This document shows, in pieces, positions 7,058 to 14,249 of a DNA stretch of 36,422 nucleotides. The translations under genes were made by a program, and so were the position numbers. Below the pieces are notes generated by a model. It saw only the letters and a list, made by a program, of their open reading frames with translations, was not told the DNA's origin and did no database searches. This DNA comes from Methanosarcina sp. UBA402 (GTDB lineage: Archaea; Halobacteriota; Methanosarcinia; Methanosarcinales; Methanosarcinaceae): NCBI GenBank assembly GCA_002509325.1, contig DADO01000018.1, positions 1 through 36,422 on the forward strand, given 5' to 3'. Every line of letters begins with the position of its first letter. Position 1 is the first letter of the stretch.

Positions 7058-8170
7058 ATGGCTCTTGAAACAGGAGTTTTAATTGGATTTCTTATAATAT
7101 TCCTGGCTGTGTTGCTAGGGCCTTTTAAAATACACGTTATTGAGGAAAATCTGGAACCATTTTTGCTTGTGTGTGGAATAGCAGCAATGACTCTTTCAGG
7201 TTTTACCGAAATACCGGGTACAGAAACAGGCTGGAGAATGGAGATTATCCACGAAGCATTAACTGCACCGCTGCATGCTGGAGAAATTTTCGGCATTCCA
7301 ATCGGTATATTCCAGATAGTGCTTATTGTCGGATTGATTATCTATAAATGGCATACCCCAATCCATGGAGCAATCAGAAAATTAACTGATATGCTTTCTG
7401 TTAAAATCTTAGGTTTTCTTCTCATTGTTCTTCTTGGTATGTTTTCAAGTGTGATGTCGGCTATTCTTGCAGCAATTATTCTTGTTGAGGTAGTTAATGC
7501 AATGCCTCTCTCACGAAAATCCAAGATAGATCTTACAATTGTCGCATGTTTCTCAATAGGGCTTGGTGCTGCGCTCACCCCTCTTGGAGAACCTCTCTCA
7601 ACAATCGCTATCTCAAAATTATCGGGTGAGCCTTATCATGCCGATTTCATGTTCCTGTTTAATATGCTGGGCAAATACATCATCCCAGGTATCCTTGTAT
7701 ATGGTGTCATTGGAATGTTTTTCCTTGGAAAAGCTGGTCAAAAAGACCAGGGAATGGGAGCAGCAGAATATAGCGAGACAATGAAAGATGTCATTATGAG
7801 GGCTGTTAAAGTCTACGTGTTTATTGCAGCACTCGTGTTGCTCGGAGAAGGTTTCAAGCCCATTATACTTGAATACTTTATCCAGATCCCTTCCACGGTA
7901 CTTTACTGGGTTAACATGGTCTCAGCCATCCTGGATAACGCTACTCTAGCTGCTGCTGAAATAGGGCCTGCTCTTAGCGAACTCCAGATAAAGAGTATAC
8001 TTATGGGACTTTTAGTTGCAGGCGGAATGTTGATCCCTGGAAATATCCCAAACATCATCTCTGCAGGCAAACTGGGTATTACCAGTAAAGAATGGGCAAG
8101 GCTTGGAGTACCTCTTGGGCTTATTTCAATGGCTATTTATTTCGTCATTATCTTCTTCCTTGGAATATAA
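7058..8170 (+). CDS. DUF1646 membrane protein, putative ion transporter (copy 1)
   Basis: A 370-residue integral membrane protein with about ten predicted transmembrane segments. I recognise it as DUF1646 from the N-terminal pattern FLIIFLAVLLGPFK followed by EENLEPFLLVCG. Two related re-entrant motifs, TPLGEPL (174-180) followed by SKL, and IPGNIPN (326-332) followed by GKL, suggest the two-fold symmetry of the ion-transporter (arsenite/Na+ antiporter) superfamily. LDNATLAAAEIG (292-303) holds Asp293, Asn294 and Glu301, candidates for ion binding. In bacteria the RNA named DUF1646 motif, found upstream of such genes, has been reported as a Na+ riboswitch, which favours a sodium role. Strong ribosome-binding site AAAGGAGG at 7042-7049. 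Nearly identical (about 94% by eye) to copy 3. Confidence 0.85.
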   Translation: MALETGVLIGFLIIFLAVLLGPFKIHVIEENLEPFLLVCGIAAMTLSGFTEIPGTETGWRMEIIHEALTAPLHAGEIFGIPIGIFQIVLIVGLIIYKWHTPIHGAIRKLTDMLSVKILGFLLIVLLGMFSSVMSAILAAIILVEVVNAMPLSRKSKIDLTIVACFSIGLGAALTPLGEPLSTIAISKLSGEPYHADFMFLFNMLGKYIIPGILVYGVIGMFFLGKAGQKDQGMGAAEYSETMKDVIMRAVKVYVFIAALVLLGEGFKPIILEYFIQIPSTVLYWVNMVSAILDNATLAAAEIGPALSELQIKSILMGLLVAGGMLIPGNIPNIISAGKLGITSKEWARLGVPLGLISMAIYFVIIFFLGI

Positions 8171-8204
8171 GCTCAAAGTTCCTCCTCACCTAACACAGAT
8201 TCCA

Positions 8205-8334
8205 TTCCAGATCCAGTAATGAATTAGCATTAAAAACCACTGATTTTGGAACAGAGCCACTATATAAACTTAGTTTCAAGTCGACAGAGTTCCAAATAGA
8301 CTCAGTCTCAAATAGGCTCAGTTCCAAAATCAGT
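8205..8334. repeat. Post-stop inverted repeat of DUF1646 copy 1, with a third arm
   Basis: ATTCCAGATCCAGT (8204-8217) can pair imperfectly with ACTGATTTTGGAAC (8239-8252). The latter is also perfectly complementary over 14 bases to GTTCCAAAATCAGT at 8321-8334, so two alternative hairpins are possible. The element begins about 34 nt after the stop codon. Related repeats follow the other three DUF1646 genes. No T-tract adjoins it, so it is not a classical terminator. Confidence 0.65.
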
Positions 8335-8745
8335 GATATTTGTATTTTTGGCTTGAAATATTGAATTTTATAAAACGATTTCTTTCTTCGAGACAGTCAA
8401 AAAACTCAAAATTATCTTTCCCTATATTGAACTTTGAATAATCAATCGAGTTTTTGAACATGAAAATCGTTCTGGAAACTCACTCAACAGCCAACTTTGT
8501 AAGTCATAAATGATTAAGAAAAGAGGAGATTAAGAAAAGAAATTTTGGGATCGGCGTTAGGGTAAAAACCATATTGGTTAATTATAAAAAATGGCTAAAA
8601 TATTTGTGATTTTTTGTTACAAACTTTATAACTGTGAAGTTTTATATAATTTGCTGTTATTTTAATAAGCAAAAACGGAATATAAATAATCATTTTGTTT
8701 AACAGGAATTCTTTAATCTCGAAATAAAAATATTTATGGTTATTA

Positions 8746-8919
8746 TAATCTATAGTGCTCACAATTAACAATTCAATTAACAATTGTACTTGTAGCCAAA
8801 AAACATTTATATATATTTCAGTACTGATTTGCTATTTTATCTCTCAAAATGTATTTTTAGAGAGTTTGGATCCCTATATGATTTATCTAATCATTTTTAT
8901 TGTGAACACTATTAAGATT
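8746..8919 (+). promoter_or_regulatory. Promoter module of DUF1646 copy 2, flanked by inverted repeats
   Basis: AGTGCTCACA (about 8754-8763) and the inverse TGTGAACACT (8901-8910) bound a module containing TATA box TTTATATAT (8806-8814) and a hairpin CTCTCAAAA/TTTTTAGAGAG (8841-8864) near the predicted transcription start. The hairpin stem differs from copy 1 (C-G replaced by T-A) while keeping pairing. GGGGG at 8950-8954 serves ATG 8961. Confidence 0.55.
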
Positions 8920-8960
8920 GTGAGTGGATACTATAAACTAAATTATAAAGGGGGAAAATA

Positions 8961-10073
8961 ATGGGGCTTGAACCAGGAATTTTAATTGGATTTCTTATAA
9001 TCTTCCTTGCCGTACTGCTTGGCCCTTTTAAAATAAAAATTATTGAGGAAAATCTGGAAGTATTTCTGTTCTTATGCGGAATTGCGGCCATGACAATTGC
9101 AGGCTTTGTCGAACTCCCAGGATTAGAAACAGGCTGGAGAATGGAAATAATTGAAGAAGCATTTACTTCGCCTCTAAATATTGGAAAGATTTTCGGCATC
9201 CCAATTGGCATATTCCAGATAGTGCTCATTGTCGGGTTGATTATCTATAAATGGCATGAACCTATCCACAAAGCAATCAGGAAAATGACTGAAGCTCTTT
9301 CTCTTAAGGTTATGGCTTTTATTCTTATCGCTGTGCTTGGTCTATTTTCCAGTGTAATTTCCGCTATTCTTTCTGCAATAATTCTCGTTGAGATGGTTAA
9401 TGCATTGCCTCTCTCACGAAAATCCAAGATAGATCTCACGGTTATTGCATGTTTTTCAATAGGACTTGGCGCTGCACTTACCCCTCTTGGAGAACCTCTT
9501 TCAACAATTGCTATCTCAAAATTATCAGGTGCGCCTTATCATGCTACCTTCACTTTCTTACTCAGCATGCTTGGCAAATACATCCTTCCAGGCATCCTCG
9601 TATATGGTGTTATTGGAATGTTCTTCCTAGGGAAAGTTAATATAAACGAACCAGGGATGCAAGTTGAAGAATACAACGAAACTCTCAGGGATGTCGTTCT
9701 GAGGGCTGTTAAGGTCTATGTGTTTATTATGGCACTGGTATTTCTCGGAGATGGTTTTAAGCCTATCATATTCGAGTATTTTGCACAAATCCCTCCAACA
9801 ATCCTATTCTGGGTTAACATGGTCTCAGCTATTCTTGACAACGCCACTTTAGCAGCGGCTCAAATAGGACCTTCCCTTACCGAGCTCCAGATAAAGGGTA
9901 TACTTATGGGACTTTTAATTGCAGGTGGGATGCTAATTCCTGGAAATATCCCGAACATCATCTCTGCAGGCAAACTTGGTATAACCAGTAAAGAATGGGC
10001 AAGGCTTGGAGTGCCTCTTGGGCTTATCTCAATGGCTATCTATTTCATCATCATTTTTGTGATGAAAATCTAA
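8961..10073 (+). CDS. DUF1646 membrane protein, putative ion transporter (copy 2)
   Basis: 370 residues, aligning with copy 1 without gaps, and the most divergent of the four. Notable changes are Gln301 in place of Glu in the LDNATLAAA-x-IG motif, FLFLCGIAAMTIAG in the second segment, NINEPGMQVEEYNE in the variable loop (226-240), and a C-terminus ending VMKI instead of LGI. The re-entrant motifs TPLGEPL and IPGNIPN are intact, so it is probably functional, but loss of an acidic membrane residue could change ion coupling or selectivity. Own promoter module, ribosome-binding site GGGGG and 3' inverted repeat make it an independent unit. Methionine is followed by Gly-Leu rather than Ala-Leu as in the others. 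Confidence 0.85.
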   Translation: MGLEPGILIGFLIIFLAVLLGPFKIKIIEENLEVFLFLCGIAAMTIAGFVELPGLETGWRMEIIEEAFTSPLNIGKIFGIPIGIFQIVLIVGLIIYKWHEPIHKAIRKMTEALSLKVMAFILIAVLGLFSSVISAILSAIILVEMVNALPLSRKSKIDLTVIACFSIGLGAALTPLGEPLSTIAISKLSGAPYHATFTFLLSMLGKYILPGILVYGVIGMFFLGKVNINEPGMQVEEYNETLRDVVLRAVKVYVFIMALVFLGDGFKPIIFEYFAQIPPTILFWVNMVSAILDNATLAAAQIGPSLTELQIKGILMGLLIAGGMLIPGNIPNIISAGKLGITSKEWARLGVPLGLISMAIYFIIIFVMKI

Positions 10074-10779
10074 ACTTAAAATTTGGCCTGATCTGATGTT
10101 GGTTCTGTTCCAGAATCAGGTGTTTTTCAGTTTTTGAATCTAAGGGTTTCCAGTTTCGTACTCACCACTGGATTTTGGAACAGGATTAATGGATCCAATT
10201 GAAGAAGAGTTGAAGAAGAATTAAAGAAACAATAATAGTTTAGTCTGTCGTGTCCTCTTCAAATCTCCAGGAAAATAAGTTTCACTGGTCTGCTAAATTC
10301 TCAAATTTAGCCAAGTTAAAAACATACTCAAGAGATTGTCTTGACTATCTTTTTTATTTTTAAGCGGTTTTTTATGTTTAATTACTTTTCAGATTTTTTT
10401 GCGGTAATTGACTCTTATACTCAATTACAAGACACTTTTTTCAGAGATTTTTGTGTGCAAGATCGACTTTCATACATATACAATTTTTCAGGTTAGCGTT
10501 GATGTAAGATATTATAAACTGTTTTGTTTCAGAAAATTTTGACCGAAAGTAATTTCTCTAAACAAAAAAATCCATTCTGGATAACCTTCAATGGTAAACA
10601 AGCAATTTCTCTTTGTAAAAAACATTAGTATTTAATTGAATATTGGGAATAATATATTATCGAAGAATAAAATGGAGTAATCTTTATAAGACTAAAACAT
10701 TCTAGGCTCTAACACTGTTTAACAGTAGTCTTTCAGGCTTTATAGTCTAGCATAGTATTAAAAAGGAGGAAAAAAAGTA
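10074..10779. other. Spacer between DUF1646 copies 2 and 3
   Basis: AT-rich with no credible ORF. It holds the copy 2 post-stop inverted repeat (10105-10183), an isolated match to the MITE end (GTGTCCTCTTCAAA, 10250-10263), and a possible TATA box for copy 3 at about 10681-10688 (CTTTATAA). Its last 70 bases share GTTTAACAG and TTCAGGC with sequence at 6793-6820. Confidence 0.55.
10105..10183. repeat. Post-stop inverted repeat of DUF1646 copy 2
   Basis: CTGTTCCAGAATCAGGTG (10105-10122) pairs with CACTGGATTTTGGAACAG (10166-10183) with small bulges. It starts about 31 nt after the stop and has no T-tract immediately after it. Confidence 0.65.
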
Positions 10780-11892
10780 ATGGCTCTTGAAGTAGGAGTT
10801 TTAATAGGATTTCTTGTAATATTCATAGCCGTGTTGCTCGGTCCTTTTAAAATAAAAATTATTGAGGAAAATCTGGAACCATTTCTGCTTGTGTGCGGAG
10901 TAGCAGCAATGACTCTTTCAGGTTTTGCCGTAATTCCAGGTGTCGAGACCGGCTGGAGAATGGAGATAATAGAAGAAGCAATAACCGCACCGCTGCATGT
11001 GGGAGAGATTTTCGGCATTCCAATCGGTATATTCCAGATCGTGCTTATTGTTGGATTGATTATTTATAAATGGCATACCCCAATCCACGGAGCAATCCGA
11101 AAATTAACTGATATACTTTCTGTTAAAATCTTAGGTTTTCTTCTTATTGTTCTTCTTGGTCTGTTTTCAAGTGTGATGTCGGCTATTCTTGCGGCAATTA
11201 TTCTCGTTGAGGTAGTTAATGCAATGCCTCTCTCACGAAAATCCAAGATAGATCTTACAATTGTCGCATGTTTCTCAATCGGGCTTGGTGCTGCGCTCAC
11301 TCCTCTCGGAGAACCTCTCTCAACAATTGCTATCTCAAAATTATCTGGCGAGCCTTATCATGCCGATTTTATGTTCCTGTTTAATATGCTGGGCAAATAT
11401 ATCATCCCAGGTGTCCTTGCTTATGGTATAATTGGAATGTTTTTCCTTGGAAAAGCTGGTCAAAAAGACCAGGGAATGGGAGCAGCAGAGTATAGCGAAA
11501 CAATGAAAGATGTCATCATGAGAGCTGTTAAGGTCTACGTGTTTATTGCAGCACTCGTGTTGCTTGGAGAAGGTTTCAAACCCATTATACTTGAATACTT
11601 TATCCATATTCCTTCTCCGGTACTTTACTGGGTTAACATGGTCTCGGCCATCCTGGATAACGCTACTCTGGCAGCTGCTGAAATAGGACCTGCTCTTGAC
11701 GAACTCCAGATAAGGAGTATACTTATGGGACTTTTAGTTGCAGGCGGAATGTTGATTCCTGGAAATATCCCGAACATCATCTCTGCAGGCAAACTTGGTA
11801 TAACCAGCAAAGAATGGGCAAGACTTGGAATACCTCTTGGGCTTATTTCAATGGCTATTTATTTCGTCATTATCTTTGTGCTTGGAATATAA
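10780..11892 (+). CDS. DUF1646 membrane protein, putative ion transporter (copy 3)
   Basis: 370 residues, differing from copy 1 at only about 23 positions. Residues 75-211 differ at just two positions (112 and 128), and 218-275 are identical, whereas the N-terminal 75 and the last 95 residues hold nearly all changes. Glu301, Asp293 and both re-entrant motifs are conserved. Strong ribosome-binding site AAAGGAGGA lies before ATG 10780. The closeness to copy 1 rather than to its neighbours 2 and 4 points to gene conversion or a later duplication. It has no copy of the promoter module seen before copies 1 and 2, so its control is likely different. Confidence 0.85.
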   Translation: MALEVGVLIGFLVIFIAVLLGPFKIKIIEENLEPFLLVCGVAAMTLSGFAVIPGVETGWRMEIIEEAITAPLHVGEIFGIPIGIFQIVLIVGLIIYKWHTPIHGAIRKLTDILSVKILGFLLIVLLGLFSSVMSAILAAIILVEVVNAMPLSRKSKIDLTIVACFSIGLGAALTPLGEPLSTIAISKLSGEPYHADFMFLFNMLGKYIIPGVLAYGIIGMFFLGKAGQKDQGMGAAEYSETMKDVIMRAVKVYVFIAALVLLGEGFKPIILEYFIHIPSPVLYWVNMVSAILDNATLAAAEIGPALDELQIRSILMGLLVAGGMLIPGNIPNIISAGKLGITSKEWARLGIPLGLISMAIYFVIIFVLGI

Positions 11893-11926
11893 GCTCAAAA
11901 TTTGCCCTCAATCTAAAGTAAATTGA

Positions 11927-11976
11927 GTTTCAATCCAGTGATGAATCAGGAATCAAAAATCACTGGATCTTGAAAC
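11927..11976. repeat. Post-stop inverted repeat of DUF1646 copy 3
   Basis: GTTTCAATCCAGTGAT (11927-11942) pairs with ATCACTGGATCTTGAAAC (11959-11976). It has the same design as after copies 1, 2 and 4, about 34 nt after the stop. Confidence 0.7.
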
Positions 11977-12041
11977 CGAATTGTGATAAATCATTTAAAT
12001 AATAAAAGTTGTAGAACTAATTACAGTTTTATTATATCTTA

Positions 12042-12194
12042 TTCAAATTCGATAGAAAATGTGGCTTTCAGAAATTTCATCATATCTCTAAATTTACCAG
12101 GGTCTGAGAAATGCATTCAAAAGGGTTAATTCCTTAAATATCAGAACAAAACTACATCTTTCCCTCTAAAGTGAATTTTTCCATCGAATTTGAG
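12042..12194. repeat. 153-bp segment with 18-bp terminal inverted repeats
   Basis: TTCAAATTCGATAGAAAA (12042-12059) is inverted, with one or two differences, as TTTTTCCATCGAATTTGAG (12176-12194); 11 bases around TCAAATTCGAT match perfectly. Near-matching flanks ATCTTAT (left) and ATCCTAT (right) could be a decayed target duplication. This would fit a small nonautonomous element, but no second copy is visible in the window. Confidence 0.45.
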
Positions 12195-12287
12195 TAGATC
12201 CTATTTATTCAGTTAAGTCACCCACTGGCATTTTTCATTCCGTCTTTTCAAGATTATAATTAGATATCCAACTCCCAAATTTATCTA

Positions 12288-12476
12288 TCAAGTTTTTTCA
12301 TTCTCCACGTGCACCCTTAAGTCCACTATGCCTTTTTTACAATTCTTACCCGGATTTCTAATTATCTCATTTTTCAGTTTCCGCATAGTTCCGGAAAGGT
12401 AAGGCTGCGAAACTCCTAGCTGGACTGACAATGGGAATAAATTATCAGGTACCTGGCGATTTTTCTTCTTTATCCT
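12288..12476 (-). pseudogene. Remnant of a helix-turn-helix DNA-binding gene
   Basis: On the minus strand 63 codons stay open to a TGA at 12290-12288 and encode VQLGVSQPYLSGTMRKLKNE, a clear helix-turn-helix, followed by IIRNPGKNCKKGIVDLRV. There is no ATG or GTG start in the frame; only TTG at 12431 would give a 47-residue product without a ribosome-binding site. Just upstream the other frame (open to a TGA at 12447-12445) encodes TISFILVSLKDKEEKSPG, which reads like the preceding helix. A frameshift between about 12447 and 12476 would join them. The stretch is richer in G+C than its surroundings. I read it as a decayed regulator gene of unknown family; a very small intact gene is the alternative. 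Confidence 0.5.
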
Positions 12477-12760
12477 TCAGGCTGACCAGGATAAAAGAGA
12501 TTGTTCGAATGTGACAAGTTTCAGAAAATGACTTTGTTAAGGATTTCGAGTGGAAAGTAAGCTTAAACTTTTTTTCAAAGAGGATGAAGTTAATTAGAAT
12601 ATAGACGGAATAAATATATTATTGGATAGTATAATATAGGATAATAAATAATAAAACAGGTAATCTGAATGCCCAGGCGTTCGAGACTTTGTAACGTTTA
12701 GTAGTAAATAAACTCCCCAGGCAGTTTATAAACCAGAATCTACCAGAGGAGGAAAAACTA

Positions 12761-13873
12761 ATGGCTCTTGACCTAGGAGTTTTAATTGGATTTCTTGTAA
12801 TATTTCTGGCCGTATTATTTGGGCCTTTTAAAATAAAAATTATTGAGGAAAATCTGGAAGTATTCCTGTTAATATGTGGAGTACTTGCAATGACCCTGTC
12901 AGGCTTTGCCCAAATTCCAGGCATAGAAACAGGTTGGAATTCGGAGATTATTCACGAAGCAATAACCGCACCACTGCATGTGGGAGACATAGCCGGAATC
13001 CCAATCGGTATATTTCAGATCGTGCTGATTGTCGGACTGATTATCTACAAATGGCATGCTCCGATCCACAAAGCAATCCGAAAATTAACCGACATACTTT
13101 CTGTTAAGATCTTAGGATTTCTTCTTATTGTTGTCCTTGGCTTATCATCCAGTGTTATGTCGGCTATCCTTGCAGCAATTATTCTCGTTGAAGTAGTCAA
13201 TGCAATGCCTCTTTCACGGAGGTCCAAAATCGACCTTACAATTATTGCATGTTTCTCAATCGGGCTTGGTGCAGCACTTACCCCTCTTGGAGAACCTCTT
13301 TCGACAATTGCTGTCTCAAAACTTTCAGGTGCACCTTACTATGCAGGCTTTGATTTCTTATTTAACATGCTTGGCATCTACATTTTCCCAGGTATCCTTG
13401 CATTTGGTATTATTGGAGTGCTTTTCCTTGGAAAGGCTGATACAGAAGCGCATGAAATGGAATCAGCAGATTATAACGAGACTATGAAAGATGTCATAAT
13501 GAGAGCTGTTAAAGTCTATGTATTTATTGCAGCACTTGTACTGCTTGGTGAAGGCTTCAAGCCAATCATACTTGAATACTTTATCAAGATCCCGTCTATG
13601 GCTCTCTACTGGATTAATATGGTTTCGGCTGTTCTTGACAACGCCACCTTAGCGGCTGCTGAGATCGGACCTGCGCTTAGCGATTTCCAGATAAAAAGCA
13701 TACTTATGGGGCTTCTAATATCTGGCGGAATGCTGATCCCTGGAAATATCCCGAATATTATCTCTGCGAGCAAACTGGGTATAACCAGCAAGGAATGGGC
13801 AAGGCTTGGAGTGCCTCTTGGGCTTGTCTCAATGGCTATCTATTTCGTCATTATCTTCTTCCTTGGAATTTAA
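12761..13873 (+). CDS. DUF1646 membrane protein, putative ion transporter (copy 4)
   Basis: 370 residues, gap-free with the other three. Distinguishing positions are SRRSKID at 152-158 instead of SRKSKID, a different variable loop (ADTEAHEMESADYNE, 226-240), Ser336 in ISASKLG where the others have Gly, and DIAGIPIG at 76-83. Asp293, Glu301 and the two re-entrant motifs TPLGEPL and IPGNIPN are present. Ribosome-binding site GAGGAGGA at 12746-12753. Downstream it shares a hairpin and a block of about 110 bp with copy 1. Differences lie mainly in loops and N-terminal segments, so the same transport mechanism is expected. Substrate is not shown by the sequence; Na+ is a reasonable guess for a methanogen that depends on sodium gradients. 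Confidence 0.85.
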   Translation: MALDLGVLIGFLVIFLAVLFGPFKIKIIEENLEVFLLICGVLAMTLSGFAQIPGIETGWNSEIIHEAITAPLHVGDIAGIPIGIFQIVLIVGLIIYKWHAPIHKAIRKLTDILSVKILGFLLIVVLGLSSSVMSAILAAIILVEVVNAMPLSRRSKIDLTIIACFSIGLGAALTPLGEPLSTIAVSKLSGAPYYAGFDFLFNMLGIYIFPGILAFGIIGVLFLGKADTEAHEMESADYNETMKDVIMRAVKVYVFIAALVLLGEGFKPIILEYFIKIPSMALYWINMVSAVLDNATLAAAEIGPALSDFQIKSILMGLLISGGMLIPGNIPNIISASKLGITSKEWARLGVPLGLVSMAIYFVIIFFLGI

Positions 13874-13900
13874 GCTCAAAGTCCCCCTCGCCTGACATAG

Positions 13901-13957
13901 ATTCGTTCCAGAATCCAGTCAATATAAGATTAAATTCCCCTGATTCTGGAACAGAAT
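13901..13957. repeat. Post-stop inverted repeat of DUF1646 copy 4
   Basis: ATTCGTTCCAGAATCCAG (13901-13918) pairs with CTGATTCTGGAACAGAAT (13940-13957) with one bulged base. It lies 27 nt after the stop and lacks a T-tract. It is the clearest of the four related elements. Confidence 0.75.
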
Positions 13958-14149
13958 CTTAATACATCCCATCAACTGAGCCAAGCCAAAACTCAAAATT
14001 CCCTTTCCCTATATTGGATTTTGAATAATGAATTGAGTTTCTAAGCGTAAAAATCGTTTTGAGACTTATGTACAGGCAACTTTGGAAGCCCTAAATGACT
14101 AAAAAAGGTAGATTTGGGATTGACTCATTAATAAAAACGTTTCTAATTT

Positions 14150-14249
14150 TTTAGATCTCTGAAGATTCCTTTAGATCTCAAAATATTCCTTTAGATCTCT
14201 GAAGATTCCTTTAGATTTCAAAATATTCCTTTAGATCTCAGATCATTCC
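14150..14249. repeat. Five 20-bp direct repeats upstream of rbcL
   Basis: Five contiguous units of 20 bp begin TTTAGATCTC (one has TTTAGATTTC) and end ATTCC. Units 1 and 3 are identical (TCTGAAGATTCC ending), and units 2 and 4 nearly so (CAAAATATTCC ending), giving a 40-bp higher-order period. AGATCT within each unit is palindromic. They end 178 bp before the rbcL start and could be a regulator-binding array. Confidence 0.85.

Larger units (their letters stand above)
8171..8960. other. Spacer between DUF1646 copies 1 and 2
   Basis: No gene is visible. From left to right it contains the post-stop inverted repeats (8205-8334), a block at about 8401-8510 that resembles the sequence after copy 4 (13987-14100), a stretch from about 8575 that resembles 6220 onward, and the copy 2 promoter module. 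A 62-codon minus frame at 8595-8783 is AT-rich and unconvincing. Confidence 0.6.
11893..12760. other. Spacer between DUF1646 copies 3 and 4
   Basis: Contains the copy 3 post-stop inverted repeat (11927-11976), a 153-bp segment bounded by long inverted repeats (12042-12194), a decayed helix-turn-helix gene on the minus strand (12288-12476 and beyond), and an AT-rich stretch before copy 4. Possible TATA boxes for copy 4 are AGTTTATAA (12723-12731), which is close to the start codon, or the A/T run around 12610. Confidence 0.6.

Noticed and set aside
12376..12495. Stem-loops AGTTTC-C-GCA/TGC-GAAACT (12376-12414) and TTTATCCT/AGGATAAA, considered as a riboswitch before DUF1646 copy 4
   Set aside because: The sequence is better explained as minus-strand helix-turn-helix coding remnant; it does not match riboswitch cores known to me, though structure cannot be excluded without folding.
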